Shown: positions 34,435 to 44,594 of the stretch, piece after piece
Layout: every line of letters starts with the position of its first letter
Numbering within the stretch: the first letter of the stretch is position 1
DNA from: Smittia aterrima
Taxonomy: Eukaryota; Arthropoda; Insecta; Diptera; Chironomidae
Assembly (NCBI GenBank): GCA_033063855.1
Contig: CP093830.1
Coordinates: 5,704,854-5,768,853 of the forward strand
Direction: 5' to 3'
DNA length: 64,000 bases
The notes under the pieces: generated by a model
Told to the model about the DNA's origin: nothing
Database searches by the model: none
The model's input: the letters and a program-made list of their open reading frames with translations, nothing else
Made by a program: the position numbers and the translations under genes

Positions 34435-35092
34435 ATGATATTAGAACTTTCTTTGTTTGTCAATTTGTTGATTGCAACAAATGCTGAAAACATCTACATC
34501 AAACACGTTCGATGCAACTTCTCAAATGAATTTGTCTACAAAAACATTTCGTGCTTTGCGAAGTCTTACAATCGACATGTTTCAACAGTCAATTACATGA
34601 TCATGTTCAAGAAACCAATTGAAAAGCTTTTCGTGAGCCAATCACGGAAAATCAAAGTTTGTCAATTTTTAGATCACAATTTTATTTTAGGTTGAAGGAA
34701 CGCTTTTCTATCGGTACGGTCAGACTTTTCACGAAGTTATGAAATTTAAAAAGATCAATTGGTGTCAATTAATGGATAAATCTGTTGAAAACATTGTTTA
34801 TGCCTACCTCATCGATGAGATTAGAAACAGTGAAGCGAGAAACATGATTCATAAATGTCCTTACAAGGTAAAGTATTATAAATTTGAAAACATTCTCTCG
34901 AAATGTTTTTTTTTTCCTTTACAGGATTTTATCGTTAGCAACGCAAGCTTCGTAATCAGTCCAATCTTGGCTCAGTTTGCAACAGGCGAATATAAGGGCA
35001 CGCTGCGTTTCTTTAAAAATGAGGACAAAGACTACGGTATCATAACACTTTTCGGAAGCATTGTTACGCCAAATAAAGACACGTTCGGTTAA
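34435..35092 (+). CDS. DUF1091 family secreted protein, copy 6
   Basis: Exons 34435-34632, 34691-34867 and 34925-35092 join at phase 0 (66+59+55 codons) for 180 residues. Start MILELSLFVNLLIATNA; mature part begins ENIYIKHVRCNFSNEF. The first donor is GTGAGC where the other copies use GTAAGT. Exon 1 resembles the split pseudogene, exon 2 begins like copy 1 (VEGTLFYRYGQ) but continues like copies 2 and 3 (FKKINWCQL), and exon 3 is of the common type. This mosaic again points to conversion between copies. It is the last complete gene of the array. AATAAA follows the stop. Confidence 0.85.
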
Positions 35093-35159
35093 AAGCCAGT
35101 CTGTAAAATGACCAAAAATAAATCTGTTTATTCCTGTCTGGTAATTCAGTTAAATTATA

Positions 35160-35452
35160 TCAGACTAATTAACCTCGGGCGGCTTTGACGAATCTCTTCT
35201 AGTTTTATTGAGTTTTTCCGAAGTTATCCCGAAGATTTCCAGAGTTTTCCGAAGTTTTTTTTTACTTTTTCCAAGTTTTCCAACGTTTTCCCGAAATTTT
35301 CCAAAGTTTTCGGTTCATGCACAACGCCGGCAGTTTATTTTATCGCCGCCAGTTTCGCTAAAGTCGAGCGTCACGCCACATAAAGAAGGAAAGACAGAAG
35401 GAAAGAAGGAAGGACAGAATTTCAGATCAAGCCAATTCTTATTACACCCTAT
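35160..35452. repeat. Low-complexity insert with degenerate TTTTCCRAAGTT repeats
   Basis: Between copy 6 and the last exon-3 remnant lies DNA foreign to the array. From about 35213 to 35310 a 10-13 bp word of the form TTTTCCGAAGTT or TTTTCCAAAGTTT recurs about eight times. It is followed by CCGGCAGTTTATTTTATCGC and GCCGCCAGTTTCGC, then a purine-rich GGAAAGAAGGAAGGACAG tract. I recognise no element class. Confidence 0.6.
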
Positions 35453-35620
35453 TAAAAATTTGAAAATATTATCTCGAAATGTTTATTTTTGCTTTACAGG
35501 ATGTTATAGTTAGCAACGCAAGCTTCATAATCAGTCTAATCCTGTCGCAGCTTGCAACAGGCGAGTACAAGATAAGTTCTCGTTTTTTTGAAACTAGTAA
35601 ACATTTGAAATGGAATTTCC
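35453..35620 (+). pseudogene. DUF1091 exon-3 remnant
   Basis: The last part of intron 2 (TTTGAAAATATT, TTGCTTTACAG) and the first half of exon 3 (GATGTTATAGTTAGCAACGC) survive; homology fades at about 35610. No exon 1 or 2 is nearby. This relic marks the former right edge of the array. Confidence 0.75.
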
Positions 35621-36030
35621 CATTATTTTTTTAACAGTCGCATCGGAAGCAGCTCTCAGAAGTAAGCATTGAAGTCACATAAAAAACTCATTTTATTAAA
35701 ATGCATTGAAGCTGAGAGAGGCTTGACTCAAGCCGCTTGAGAAACATTTTGTATTTTAACTTCGTCAGAAAAATCTCTTCTTCGTAATATTTCTCTCGTT
35801 TCACGAAATATTATTTTCGCTCACAAAAATATTCAATAAAGCGGATTTCAGTTCGAGAGTTGCGCTCAGTTAAGTTTCAAAGTGTAAAGAAGAAACATTT
35901 CGCAACAAACCCAAAAAATTTACAAGCAATTGAAATCGTCTAGATAAGATAGCGAGTTGATTACTTTCCATAAACAATTTCATTTATATATAGAAAATTC
36001 GAGACAAAAAAAAATTGACAAAGCTTTAGT
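35620..36030 (+). promoter_or_regulatory. Upstream region of the first P450 gene
   Basis: About 400 bp separate the DUF1091 relic from the P450 start. A candidate arthropod initiator TCAGTT lies at 35866-35871 in the context GCGCTCAGT. The second P450 has the same GCTCAGT word at a similar distance. A TATATATAG lies at 35985-35993, too close to the ATG to be the obvious TATA box. Confidence 0.35.
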
Positions 36031-37778
36031 ATGGCCTTGATGATTTATTTTGCTGCAATCGTAATCTACTTGATATACAAATGGTCGATATTAACCTTCG
36101 ATTACTTCGAGAAACAAGGAATTCCCTTCAGAAAGCCGATTCCATTTCTTGGAACCAATTCAAATATTATCACAAGGAAGAAAGCTTTCCCAGAAGCTCT
36201 CTCAGACACCTACAATCTGTATAAGGACGAAAAGTGAGAATAAAACTTGAAAATATTCCGTAACTCGAATGATTCTTTTAGAGTCATCGGTTTGTTCGAG
36301 TTTCGTCGTCCCGTGGCGATGATTAGAGATCCCAAGTTGATTAAACTTATGGCTGTGAAGGACTTCGAGCATTTCATGGATCACCGAGTTGTCATTACTG
36401 AAGAAGTCGATCCAATGTTTGGAAAAGCTTTGATTTCTCTTACCGGACAAAAGTGGAAAGGTAAGAAGAAGATTAAAATAAAAATGAATATCATTTGATT
36501 GATGGTGACACTCCCAAGATATGCGATCGACATTAAGCCCGGCGTTTACCGGCAGCAAAATGAGACAAATGTTTGACTTTGTGAGTAACGTTGGACATCA
36601 AACATCTAAGGGAATGAGGGACGAGATTAATCGAGGAAGTGATAACTCTTTTGAGTTTAAAGCTCTCGCAACGAAGTTTACAGTTGACGTGATCGCTTCC
36701 TGCGCCTTCGGAATCGAAGTGAATTCTTTTAAAAGTCCTGGAAATGATTTCCATCGAATCGCAACGAAGGTCGCAAACTTCTCTTCATTTTCAACAGCTT
36801 TGAAGTTCGTCGGACATCTCGCAGTTCCTCAAATAATGAAAAAGCTCAAAATTAACTTGCTTGACAAAGAAAGTACCGATTTCTTCCAAGAAGCGATTAT
36901 CGAGACGATGAAGATTCGCGAACGTGATGGAATTATTCGACACGATATGATCAACTTGTTATTGCAAGCGAGACAGGGTCAGCTAACTCACAACAATAAC
37001 AACGACGAGAAGATTGAAGATGGATTTTCAACTGTACAAGAATCGAAAGTGGGACAATCTGAAGTTAAACGAATCTGGGATGATCAGGATCTTGCAGCTC
37101 AATGTTTCATTTTCTTCTTGGCCGGGTTTGATACTGTTGCTACGACAATGGGCTTCATGGCTTATGAGATCGTTGCCAATCCTGAAATTCAAGAAAAACT
37201 TTATGAGGAAATAAAAGAAATGGGCGCAGAGCTGAACGGAAAGACGATCAGTTATGAGCAAATTCAGAAATTGAAATATTTAGATCAAGTTGTCTCAGAG
37301 ACGTTAAGGAAATGGCCGGCAGCTCCAGTAAGTTTAGCTACGTTTAATGTCTAAAACAATTTTCTAATATTTCTTTAATTAGGTTACTGATCGCTTTTGT
37401 GTTAAAGATTACGAATTAAAATACGACGACAAGACATTGCACTTAGAAAAAGGAACTGGCATCTTCATTCCGATTTATCCTCTTCATCACGACCCAAAAT
37501 ATTTCCCCAATCCAGAGAAGTTTGATCCTGATCGATTCAACGAAGAAAATCGAGGAAATATTGATCCAGATACTTACATGCCTTTTGGTGTTGGTCCACG
37601 AAATTGCATTGGAAGCAGATTCGCTCTCATGGAGATCAAAACAATTTTCTTCAATCTTTTATTGAACTTTAGCTTTGAAGTCACAGAGAAGACACAAATT
37701 CCATTGAAACTAGAGAAACTTCCGTTCGGCATGAAGTCAGAAAAAGGAATTTGGATTGCTTTGAAGCCACGAGAATAA
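36031..37778 (+). CDS. CYP9-family cytochrome P450, copy 1
   Basis: This microsomal monooxygenase is of the insect CYP9 family (clan 3), whose members often oxidise xenobiotics, insecticides or fatty acids. Exons are 36031-36233, 36282-36460, 36519-37327 and 37383-37778, giving 528 residues, a normal length. An N-terminal membrane anchor is followed by a FEKQGIPF hinge. The oxygen-binding I-helix AGFDT is at residues 329-333, the K-helix ETLRKWP follows, then FDPDRF. The heme loop is PFGVGPRNCIG with the Cys thiolate ligand. The segment SCAFGIEVNSF is typical of CYP9-like sequences. A poly(A) signal AATAAA lies at 37787. The next P450 begins 428 bp downstream in the same orientation and has the same length. 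Confidence 0.95.
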
Positions 37779-38205
37779 TTTCATGAAATAAAACAAATTT
37801 TTGCAAAGTTTACATCGACTCGAATTATTTCCAGAACTCTCAAAAATTAGATCATCGCTCTCATGTTTTGAATGAAAACAAATCTTTACACTTGAAGCGC
37901 TCAAGGCTGAAAAGCCGAAAATAATCGAAGCAGATGCTTGTGAACAACGAACGCTTTGCACAAAACGCAGATTACTCATTTTTTTCAGTCTGTTCGCAAT
38001 TTGTTCGCGTTTTCACGAAATAATTTTCTCTCAGTTCTGTTATATTCGACGACACGGCTGTTGGACGCTCAGTCAGCGATTGTCGCTCTTGAAGTCAACT
38101 TGAAACATTAAACGATAAAAAAAAATTAACTTCCTTTGTTGTGGGAGGAAACGACAGAAAAAACTAATTGACATATTACTGTGAAGTGCTTAGATCGAAT
38201 CAAAA
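37779..38205 (+). promoter_or_regulatory. Spacer between the P450 genes with a candidate initiator
   Basis: The short 3' UTR of copy 1 (AATAAA at 37787) is followed by the copy-2 promoter region. An initiator-like TCAGTC lies at 38069-38074 in CGCTCAGT, resembling the site upstream of copy 1. No convincing TATA box is seen. Confidence 0.35.
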
Positions 38206-39957
38206 ATGGGTCTGTTCCTTTATTTGATTCCCATTGCGCTCTATTTGTTATACAAATGGGCGACCAAAAGCTATGATTACTTTGAAAAACAAGGAATTCC
38301 ATTTGAGAAACCGTATCCGTTTATTGGATCTAACTTTGGAGCGTTCTTTAAGAAGCAGTCGTTCTTTAAGTTGCTTCAGGATAGCTACAATAAAAACAAG
38401 CACAACAAGTGAGGAAGATTTCTCTAAATCAATTTAAATTATTAAATTAAATGAATTTGCTAGAGTCATGGGTGCATTTGAGTTCCGTCGTCCAACTGTC
38501 GTAGTTCACGATCCGAAAATCATCAAACAACTTGCTGTAAAAGATTTTGATCATTTCGTGGATCACAGAAATGTTTTCGATAACTCTATGGACAAATATC
38601 TTGGTCGAGTCTTGACAGCTCTTACCGGCCAGAAGTGGCGAGGTGAATAATATATTTTTGTGATATCGTTAATCGAGATAACATGTTCATTCTTATCTTA
38701 GACATGCGAGCGACTTTAAGCCCCGCTTTTACAGGCAGCAAAATGAGACAAATGTTTGACTTTGTGAGTCAGGTTGGACAACAAACAGCGCAATCCATGA
38801 AGCGTAACATTAATAACGGAGGTGACGATCAATTTGAGATGGAAGCTCTTGCTTCGAAGTTTACAGTAGATGTCATTGCCTCCTGTGCCTTTGGCATTGA
38901 AGTTAACTCATTTGAAAATCCCGATAACGATTTTCACAAGATCGCAAAGAAAATTACGAAGCCCAACATGTTGAAGAATTTAATTAAGTTCTTCGGTTTC
39001 ATCCTAATGCCAAAAGTTATGAAAGCTTTTAATATTGAAATGTTGGAACCAGGTTTAAATGAATTTTTCGAGGATGCAATCACACAAACAATGAAAGTTC
39101 GAGAGAAAAATGGAATCGTTCGTCACGATATGATCAATTTGCTGATGCAAGCGAAGAAAGGAAGTCTCGTTCATAATAATAATAATGAAGAGAAAATCGT
39201 TGATGGTTTCGCGACTGTCGAGGAATCGCAGATGGGAAAATCAGAAGTAAAAACTCAATGGGAAGATGATGATTTGATTGCACAGTGCTTGCTGTTTTTC
39301 TTGGCTGGATTCGGAACGGTAAGCGAAAAATTAAATTTATTCGATGAAAATTATTGATTCATTCCTCAGGTGGCTTCAACGATGAGCTTTGCTGCCTATG
39401 AGCTTCTCTGCAGTGAGGAAATTCAAACAAAACTTTTCGAAGAAGTTCAGGAGGTAGAAAATTCTCTTGATGGAAAGAAAGTTTCATACGAAAAGATTCA
39501 AGCGATGAAGTACATGGATCAATTTATCTCAGAGACATTGAGAAAGTGGCCAGTAGCTGGAGCAACTGACCGAATGTGCGTGAAGCCTTACGATTTAGAA
39601 GTCGATGGCAAAACTCTTCACTTTACCACGGACATGAACTTCTTGATTCCAATCTACGGCCTTCACCATGACCCTGACTTCTATCCTGACCCAGAGAAAT
39701 TTGATCCTGAAAGATTTAGCGATGAAAATCGTGGAAATATTGATCCCGATACTTACATTCCTTTCGGTGTGGGGCCTCGCAATTGCATCGGAAGCAGATT
39801 CGCTCTCATGGAACTTAAAACAATCTTTTATTACCTCGTCTTGAATTTTAAATTTGAAGTCAATGAAAAAACTCAAATTCCTCTGGAATACGAGAAAGTT
39901 CCTTTTGCAATGAAACCAGAGAAAGGAATTTGGGCTTCGTTGAAACCACGAGTCTGA
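38206..39957 (+). CDS. CYP9-family cytochrome P450, copy 2 (altered I-helix)
   Basis: This is a tandem paralogue of the preceding gene, also 528 residues. Exons are 38206-38408, 38464-38642, 38702-39318 and 39370-39957. The anchor, FEKQGIPF, ETLRKWP, FDPERF and the heme loop PFGVGPRNCIG are intact. The I-helix reads AGFGT at 329-333: Gly (codon GGA) stands at 332, where copy 1 and nearly all P450s carry the acidic residue used in proton delivery to bound oxygen. Intron layout also differs: this gene has an intron right after AGFGT (39319-39369) and none in the WPVAGATD region, where copy 1 has its last intron. AATAAA at 40012 may end the mRNA. Intact splice sites argue against a pseudogene. 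Confidence 0.93.
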
Positions 39958-40377
39958 AGAAATCATTTTATACAAACCACCAAAGAATGTTTTTACATAA
40001 AAAGATTTAAAAATAAAATGTTAATCACGCATGGATGTTTTTACAATGTAAATTATTAACATAAAAATTTAAAAATAAAATATTCTCTCATCGTCACAAA
40101 GATAAACTGTAAAAATCAGCAGCTCTTGTTGTTTACAAAATTCAAGGACAAACAAATCATAACTCGCACTGACTCAGCGAATATTCTCTCTCGATCGCGA
40201 AGTTCAAGGTCGTTTTTGTATAAACTCGAGATCTAAATCGGTAGACATTATGTACATAAAAGCCGGCTCTCGATTGCTTAAAAAATAGCGTTGGCGCGTG
40301 CTTTTTTGTTATCAGCTTACGAAAAAAAAAATTGACAGTGATAACGAGTGGAATATTTTTGTGAATAGATTTTTATT
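39958..40377. other. Convergent spacer between P450 copy 2 and the SET gene
   Basis: This contains the 3' UTRs of two genes that face each other. AATAAA words at 40012 and about 40074 suit the + strand gene. Nothing else is recognised. Confidence 0.5.
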
Positions 40378-41166
40378 TTAAAATGAAAAGTTTGGCAAAA
40401 TCTGTCGGCAATTGCTTGATGCACACAAACATTTCTTGCCAGCTTCGCTAATGTTAACAGTTTGATCCGAGCTGTAATTAAAAGTGATCTCACTCATCGA
40501 AGGAATATCGCGATTTGCAAAGATCGCGATCTTTGGAATGATAGAATCAACTCGGGTGCTGATGATGCTGCAGTTAGCGTCACAACTGTGATTGATGTAA
40601 CGTCCAATATTTCCTTTTCGTGATGGATCGACGAAAGTTTGAATTCTTCTGCCGTCTGTTGAGCTTATCTCGTTGAGACAGAAGACGAAGTTCATTTTGA
40701 TTTCAGATCTGTTTTCCTGGTCCCTTCGAGTGGCTTCACTTTTTGTTAAAATTTCTCCTGCGTACTCACAGACGAAAGCTCCTTTCGGGATTGCTTTTGA
40801 TGAGAACAATCCAAGTCCTTTCGTCGGGACGTGTTGAATGATTAAACCTTCTCTCGGACCAAACTGAACAAGTTTATTTAAACAAAATTTGCATTGACAA
40901 AAGTCGTTGCATTCGTAGATTAAATCCAGACACCGACGATCTTCCTTCACCAATAATTCTTCTCCTTGTAGATAATAATTTCCTCCATGTGAACACTTCT
41001 CATCGCAATCTTCACATTCACAACCGTTCACTAAGTTCATGTTGAAAAGTCCTTCTAACTCTTTAAATTCTTCGCTACCATCATCGTCTTGCAAAATGTT
41101 TTCGAGTACATATTCAATCTCTTCACTTAAGTGTTCATAGTCATCACTAAATATCCTTTGAGCCAT
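40378..41166 (-). CDS. SETMAR-type histone-lysine N-methyltransferase (no transposase part)
   Basis: This is a single-exon 262-residue nuclear lysine methyltransferase of the Suv39/SETMAR type, like Drosophila CG4565. A Cys-rich pre-SET is at about 48-96 (GCECEDC, CQCKFC pairs that would bind zinc). The SET core follows (GLGLFSSKAIPKG, CEYAGEI), then the cofactor and catalytic signature NHSCDANC and FNYSSD, where the Tyr is the catalytic candidate. A post-SET CLCASSNCR closes the active site. No mariner transposase follows, unlike primate SETMAR. I start at ATG 41166 (MAQRIF); the frame is open further upstream but has no ATG there. The stop codon of the retinol dehydrogenase-like gene is only 33 bp upstream on the same strand, so both may share one transcript. 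Confidence 0.9.
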   Translation of the reverse strand: MAQRIFSDDYEHLSEEIEYVLENILQDDDGSEEFKELEGLFNMNLVNGCECEDCDEKCSHGGNYYLQGEELLVKEDRRCLDLIYECNDFCQCKFCLNKLVQFGPREGLIIQHVPTKGLGLFSSKAIPKGAFVCEYAGEILTKSEATRRDQENRSEIKMNFVFCLNEISSTDGRRIQTFVDPSRKGNIGRYINHSCDANCSIISTRVDSIIPKIAIFANRDIPSMSEITFNYSSDQTVNISEAGKKCLCASSNCRQILPNFSF

Positions 41167-41199
41167 TTTGATTAAATTATTCTTCACACGATAATGTTT

Positions 41200-42336
41200 T
41201 TAATTGAGTTCACATAACTTGGCGCTTTCGATCCACAATTTTTCAGAAACTTCTTCGCTTAAGTCGATCTTCGATTTGGTTTGCTCGAGATTCACGATTA
41301 AAAAAGATTTATCAGGATTTTTGTCTTCTGTGTTGACATTGTCGGTCGCGCAGTGAATGATGTTTTGAGCTCCTTGTTCAGGAGATCGAAGGAAGAAGAG
41401 GATGATGGGTGAGAACATGATGTAATGATAGAACTTTGGATTGTAAGCTCGGAAGAAATCTGTGTTGCAGAGTCCGGGACAGCAAACATGAACGTCAACT
41501 CCTTTTTTGTAAAGTTCTTTAGCGAAATAAAAGTTCATGAGCTTTGAGTTGTTGTACAAATGATTGGAGCGTTCGCCTCGAGGTTTATCAGTGAATTTTC
41601 CGAAGTTGTCGAAATCAATTGAAGCCTTCTCATGCATTTTAGACGACACGATGACAACTCTCGCGTTATTTTTCTTGATATTTTCCATCAGAAGATTCGT
41701 CAGCAGAAATGGACCGATGTGGTTGGTGCCAGTATGAATTTCAATGTTGTTCTTAGTTGATTGATTGTCTTGAACTGCCAAACCCGCATTGTTAATCAAA
41801 CAATCAAAGTTTGGATATTTTTCTTTGATCGTTGCACAAAACTTTTTGATTGAATCGAAATTCGCCAAGTCAAGTTCAAGAACAATAACTTCAGCTTCCT
41901 TCGCAGTTTCTTTAATCTTCTTGCTTGCCTCTAAACCTTTTTCCACATCTCGGCAAGCCAAAATTATTGTTGCACCTCTCTTTGCTAAAGCTTTTGCTGT
42001 TTCAAATCCAAGTCCAGTGTTCGCACCTGATAAAGAATGAAATATTTGAGATTCTTTGTGAAACTGATAATTGCGTGGGTGAATAGAAATAACTGGAACA
42101 TTTGAAAATATTCGCGTGTCTTCTAGATAATAACAACAAACCTGTTATGATAAAGACTTTTCCTTTTAAATTTTTTGAAGGATTGCGAACCCATCCTATA
42201 AACAAAACAAATTGAAATCTACAATATGTTTCATAATTTCTGATGACTCACCCCAAGAATATTCTCTCTGCTTCCTGATAAGGTAAACTCCAGCCGCGGC
42301 GGCAGCTGGAATCGCGACGAGTGGTAGAATAGCCAT
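41200..42336 (-). CDS. Retinol dehydrogenase 11-14-like short-chain dehydrogenase/reductase
   Basis: This is an NADP(H)- or NAD(H)-dependent SDR of the RDH11-14/WWOX-like insect group; likely substrates are retinoids or other lipid alcohols and carbonyls at the ER. Exons (minus strand, 5' to 3') are 42252-42336, 42142-42195 and 41200-42026, giving 321 residues. The N-terminus MAILPLVAIPAAAAAG is a membrane anchor. The nucleotide-binding motif ITGANTGLG spans the second intron, NNAG follows, and the catalytic YNNSK is present. The cofactor-type segment ACRDVEKG (Arg after Cys) favours NADP(H). The 5' end faces starvin head-to-head. Its stop is 33 bp before the SET gene. Confidence 0.93.
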
Positions 42337-42654
42337 TCCAAGAACGATTTAAATAATTAAGTGAAGATCAAATGGAAGAACAAACGAAAAGCTTCTTTCC
42401 CCTCATTTCGAAGAAGGGGGACGAAACATCGAATTTAAATTCGAAAGAATAGAAAAATCGAGAAAAATCGAGTTCCACAAAGAAAGTTCCATAAAATTGT
42501 TCATTCGATTGATTTAAAGCAAGAAAGTTAGTTCAGAGTGTCAGTCGCAGTTTAAAGTTCTTGTCAACAAGTGAAAGTACAAATTAGTTTGAGGGAAAAG
42601 ATTTAATTACGAAATTCCTCAAGTTTGTAGGCTGAAAATTTGAAAAAAGTGAAA
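42337..42654. promoter_or_regulatory. Divergent promoter region, RDH-like gene / starvin
   Basis: Start codons of the two genes are 318 bp apart on opposite strands, so both promoters and 5' UTRs overlap or abut here. GAA- and TTC-rich words occur, but I could not align a full heat-shock element (alternating GAA/TTC units at five-base spacing). The starvin mRNA may have further upstream exons elsewhere. Confidence 0.5.
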
Positions 42655-43725
42655 ATGGAAAATACTCAGCAGAAAGTACGACACATACCGATTTTTGTCG
42701 AGGGCAGAGATGAGCCAGTAATCAATCGTGGACATGAAAATCAAAGCACGCCAAACGCGAGTGCACAGCCACCAAATCAACCAACCAACACCTCCGCATT
42801 CGCATCAGCTGAATCATCGTCTGGACCTCACCATCATCAAAATCCTCACAACTTTGGTCGTTCGCCGATGAACTTCGGAGCTGATATGGGATTCGGTCAA
42901 GATATTCCATTGCCCACTGGATCGATCTTTGACCGTGCAAAAGATTTTCCCGTTCGTGATTTCTTCAACATGCGTTCAGCCAGTCCACGACGAAGCGAAT
43001 CGCCAATTCACGTTCATCATCAAGCATCACATCAACAACAACCTTCGCGAAGTTCGCCTGCGCCACAACAGCAGCGACAACCAACTCCTCAGAATAATCA
43101 AGAACGTCAAGTTCCAGTTCAAAACCAACAACGATCCTCAACACCTCAGCGTCAAGCAGAGCCACAACAACAAGCTCCACCACCACCAGCAGCTGAGCAA
43201 TCAGTCCCTGCTAAGCAAAAAGCTATTGAAGATTCAATAACGAAAATCCAGAAGATTCAAGCTTCTGTACTTGATCTGATGTCGCGTGTTGAGCAGTTTG
43301 ATGGAAGTGATCGCAAGGAATACGCATTTCTCGATGAGATGCTTACTCAAAACTTGCTGAAGTTGGATGACATCGATGCTGAAGGAAAGGAGAATATCAA
43401 AAACGCTAGACGCGAAGCAATTAAATGCATCAACAGTCTCATATCGCTGCTGGAGGCGAAGAATGACGAGGCTTCAAAGGTGGGTGAAGTTAGAAATGAT
43501 TCAGAGGCTACCGCAATGGAACAGGAACAGCCAACGCAAAACGGCGTTAACGGCGCTTCTAAGAACTCGTCTTACGACAACGTAAACAACATCAAGCAAA
43601 CTCCATCGAACAATTCCGTCTCAATGAACAATGACGTGCCAGCTGAAGTGAGCCTTGAATCTAAAGTCCAAGAAGCTTTGAAAAAGCAAGAAGATGAAGT
43701 GAAAACAGGTGAACAACAGAAGTAG
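42655..43725 (+). CDS. stv: Starvin, BAG-domain co-chaperone (BAG3-like)
   Basis: Starvin is the insect BAG3-type nucleotide-exchange factor for Hsp70, needed for muscle maintenance and chaperone-assisted autophagy with small heat-shock proteins. The single exon gives 356 residues from ATG 42655. The N-terminal HIPIFVEGR resembles the IPV-type site that binds small HSPs. A long Gln/Pro/Ser/His-rich region follows, then the BAG helices at about 188-270 (KIQKIQASVLDLMSRVEQF ... IKCINSLISLLEAKND). The C-terminal ~75 residues are polar and low-complexity. No WW domain is seen. Longer isoforms with upstream exons are known in Drosophila; I see only this one here. Convergent with Vps51. Confidence 0.93.
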   Translation: MENTQQKVRHIPIFVEGRDEPVINRGHENQSTPNASAQPPNQPTNTSAFASAESSSGPHHHQNPHNFGRSPMNFGADMGFGQDIPLPTGSIFDRAKDFPVRDFFNMRSASPRRSESPIHVHHQASHQQQPSRSSPAPQQQRQPTPQNNQERQVPVQNQQRSSTPQRQAEPQQQAPPPPAAEQSVPAKQKAIEDSITKIQKIQASVLDLMSRVEQFDGSDRKEYAFLDEMLTQNLLKLDDIDAEGKENIKNARREAIKCINSLISLLEAKNDEASKVGEVRNDSEATAMEQEQPTQNGVNGASKNSSYDNVNNIKQTPSNNSVSMNNDVPAEVSLESKVQEALKKQEDEVKTGEQQK

Positions 43726-44594
43726 CCTTGGAGATGGAATCGAAGCAAACGAAGTTGAACTAACCAAATAGATTTCTTTTTCACTCGGCAACAACCGACA
43801 GATACTACTTGAATCACTTTATTCTTCTCTTAAACAATATCAACGAATTTTATCCTACCAACTCAACTTAGGTTCCTTCCCGACTAATTCAATTTTTCTA
43901 TAGTCCCTTCAATTTAAAAAGCTATTCCAGCGCATTTCTGTATCACCACCGACGAATAAATTTCTGTTCAATGAGCTGGAAGATCAATTCTAGAATCAAC
44001 TTAAGCTCTCGACTTGAAGACAATGCACTAATGAATTCTATAAGATCACTACTAATTGGAGTATAAAATGTTAGGAAGAAGTGTGGTGTCTGTTATTAAC
44101 AAGGCTTTGCTAATTGGCCTAAGCAACATATATTTGAATATTTTTGTAGACAACGAGTGAAAACGAAAGCCTTCGACACTGCACTTGCTTCAAAAAAAAA
44201 GAAGATAAAAGTTTCAATGACTTAGAGAAACAATCAAAAAGTAATTAGATTTTCACTTAAAAGAGGATCTCAAGAACATTTTCTCAAGATTTTCATGCAT
44301 AAGCGCAGCTTAATTTATAATTTATTAAATTTTTCCTGTTTGCCATAAAATAATAAAAGTCATCTCGTCCTAAGTTGTAGAAATTGAAATTCTCTTTTGC
44401 ATCCATTACGAATTGTTAATTTATTTTGCAAGTTTTATATTTTATAAACAACGAAGTTGTTTCCGCAATCGGCTCCTTCAACCGATGGACAAAGGAATGT
44501 CTGGACATAGAAAGAATGTAAATTGAAATAACAGAAAAATAATTTAAACGGATTTGAAAATAAAAATTGTATTCGAACATTAAAGAAGTTTATC
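43726..44594. other. Convergent 3' region of starvin and Vps51
   Basis: About 870 bp, probably mostly the starvin 3' UTR. It contains ATTTATAATTTATTAAATTT-like AU-rich words near 44310-44330 and a possible AATAAAAG poly(A) signal near 44350. No coding potential is seen. Confidence 0.5.

Noticed and set aside
40378..41166. SETMAR fusion with a mariner transposase
   Set aside because: Only the methyltransferase part is present; the frame ends after post-SET and no transposase sequence follows.
42337..42654. Heat-shock element upstream of starvin
   Set aside because: GAA and TTC words occur, but I could not find three correctly spaced alternating units.
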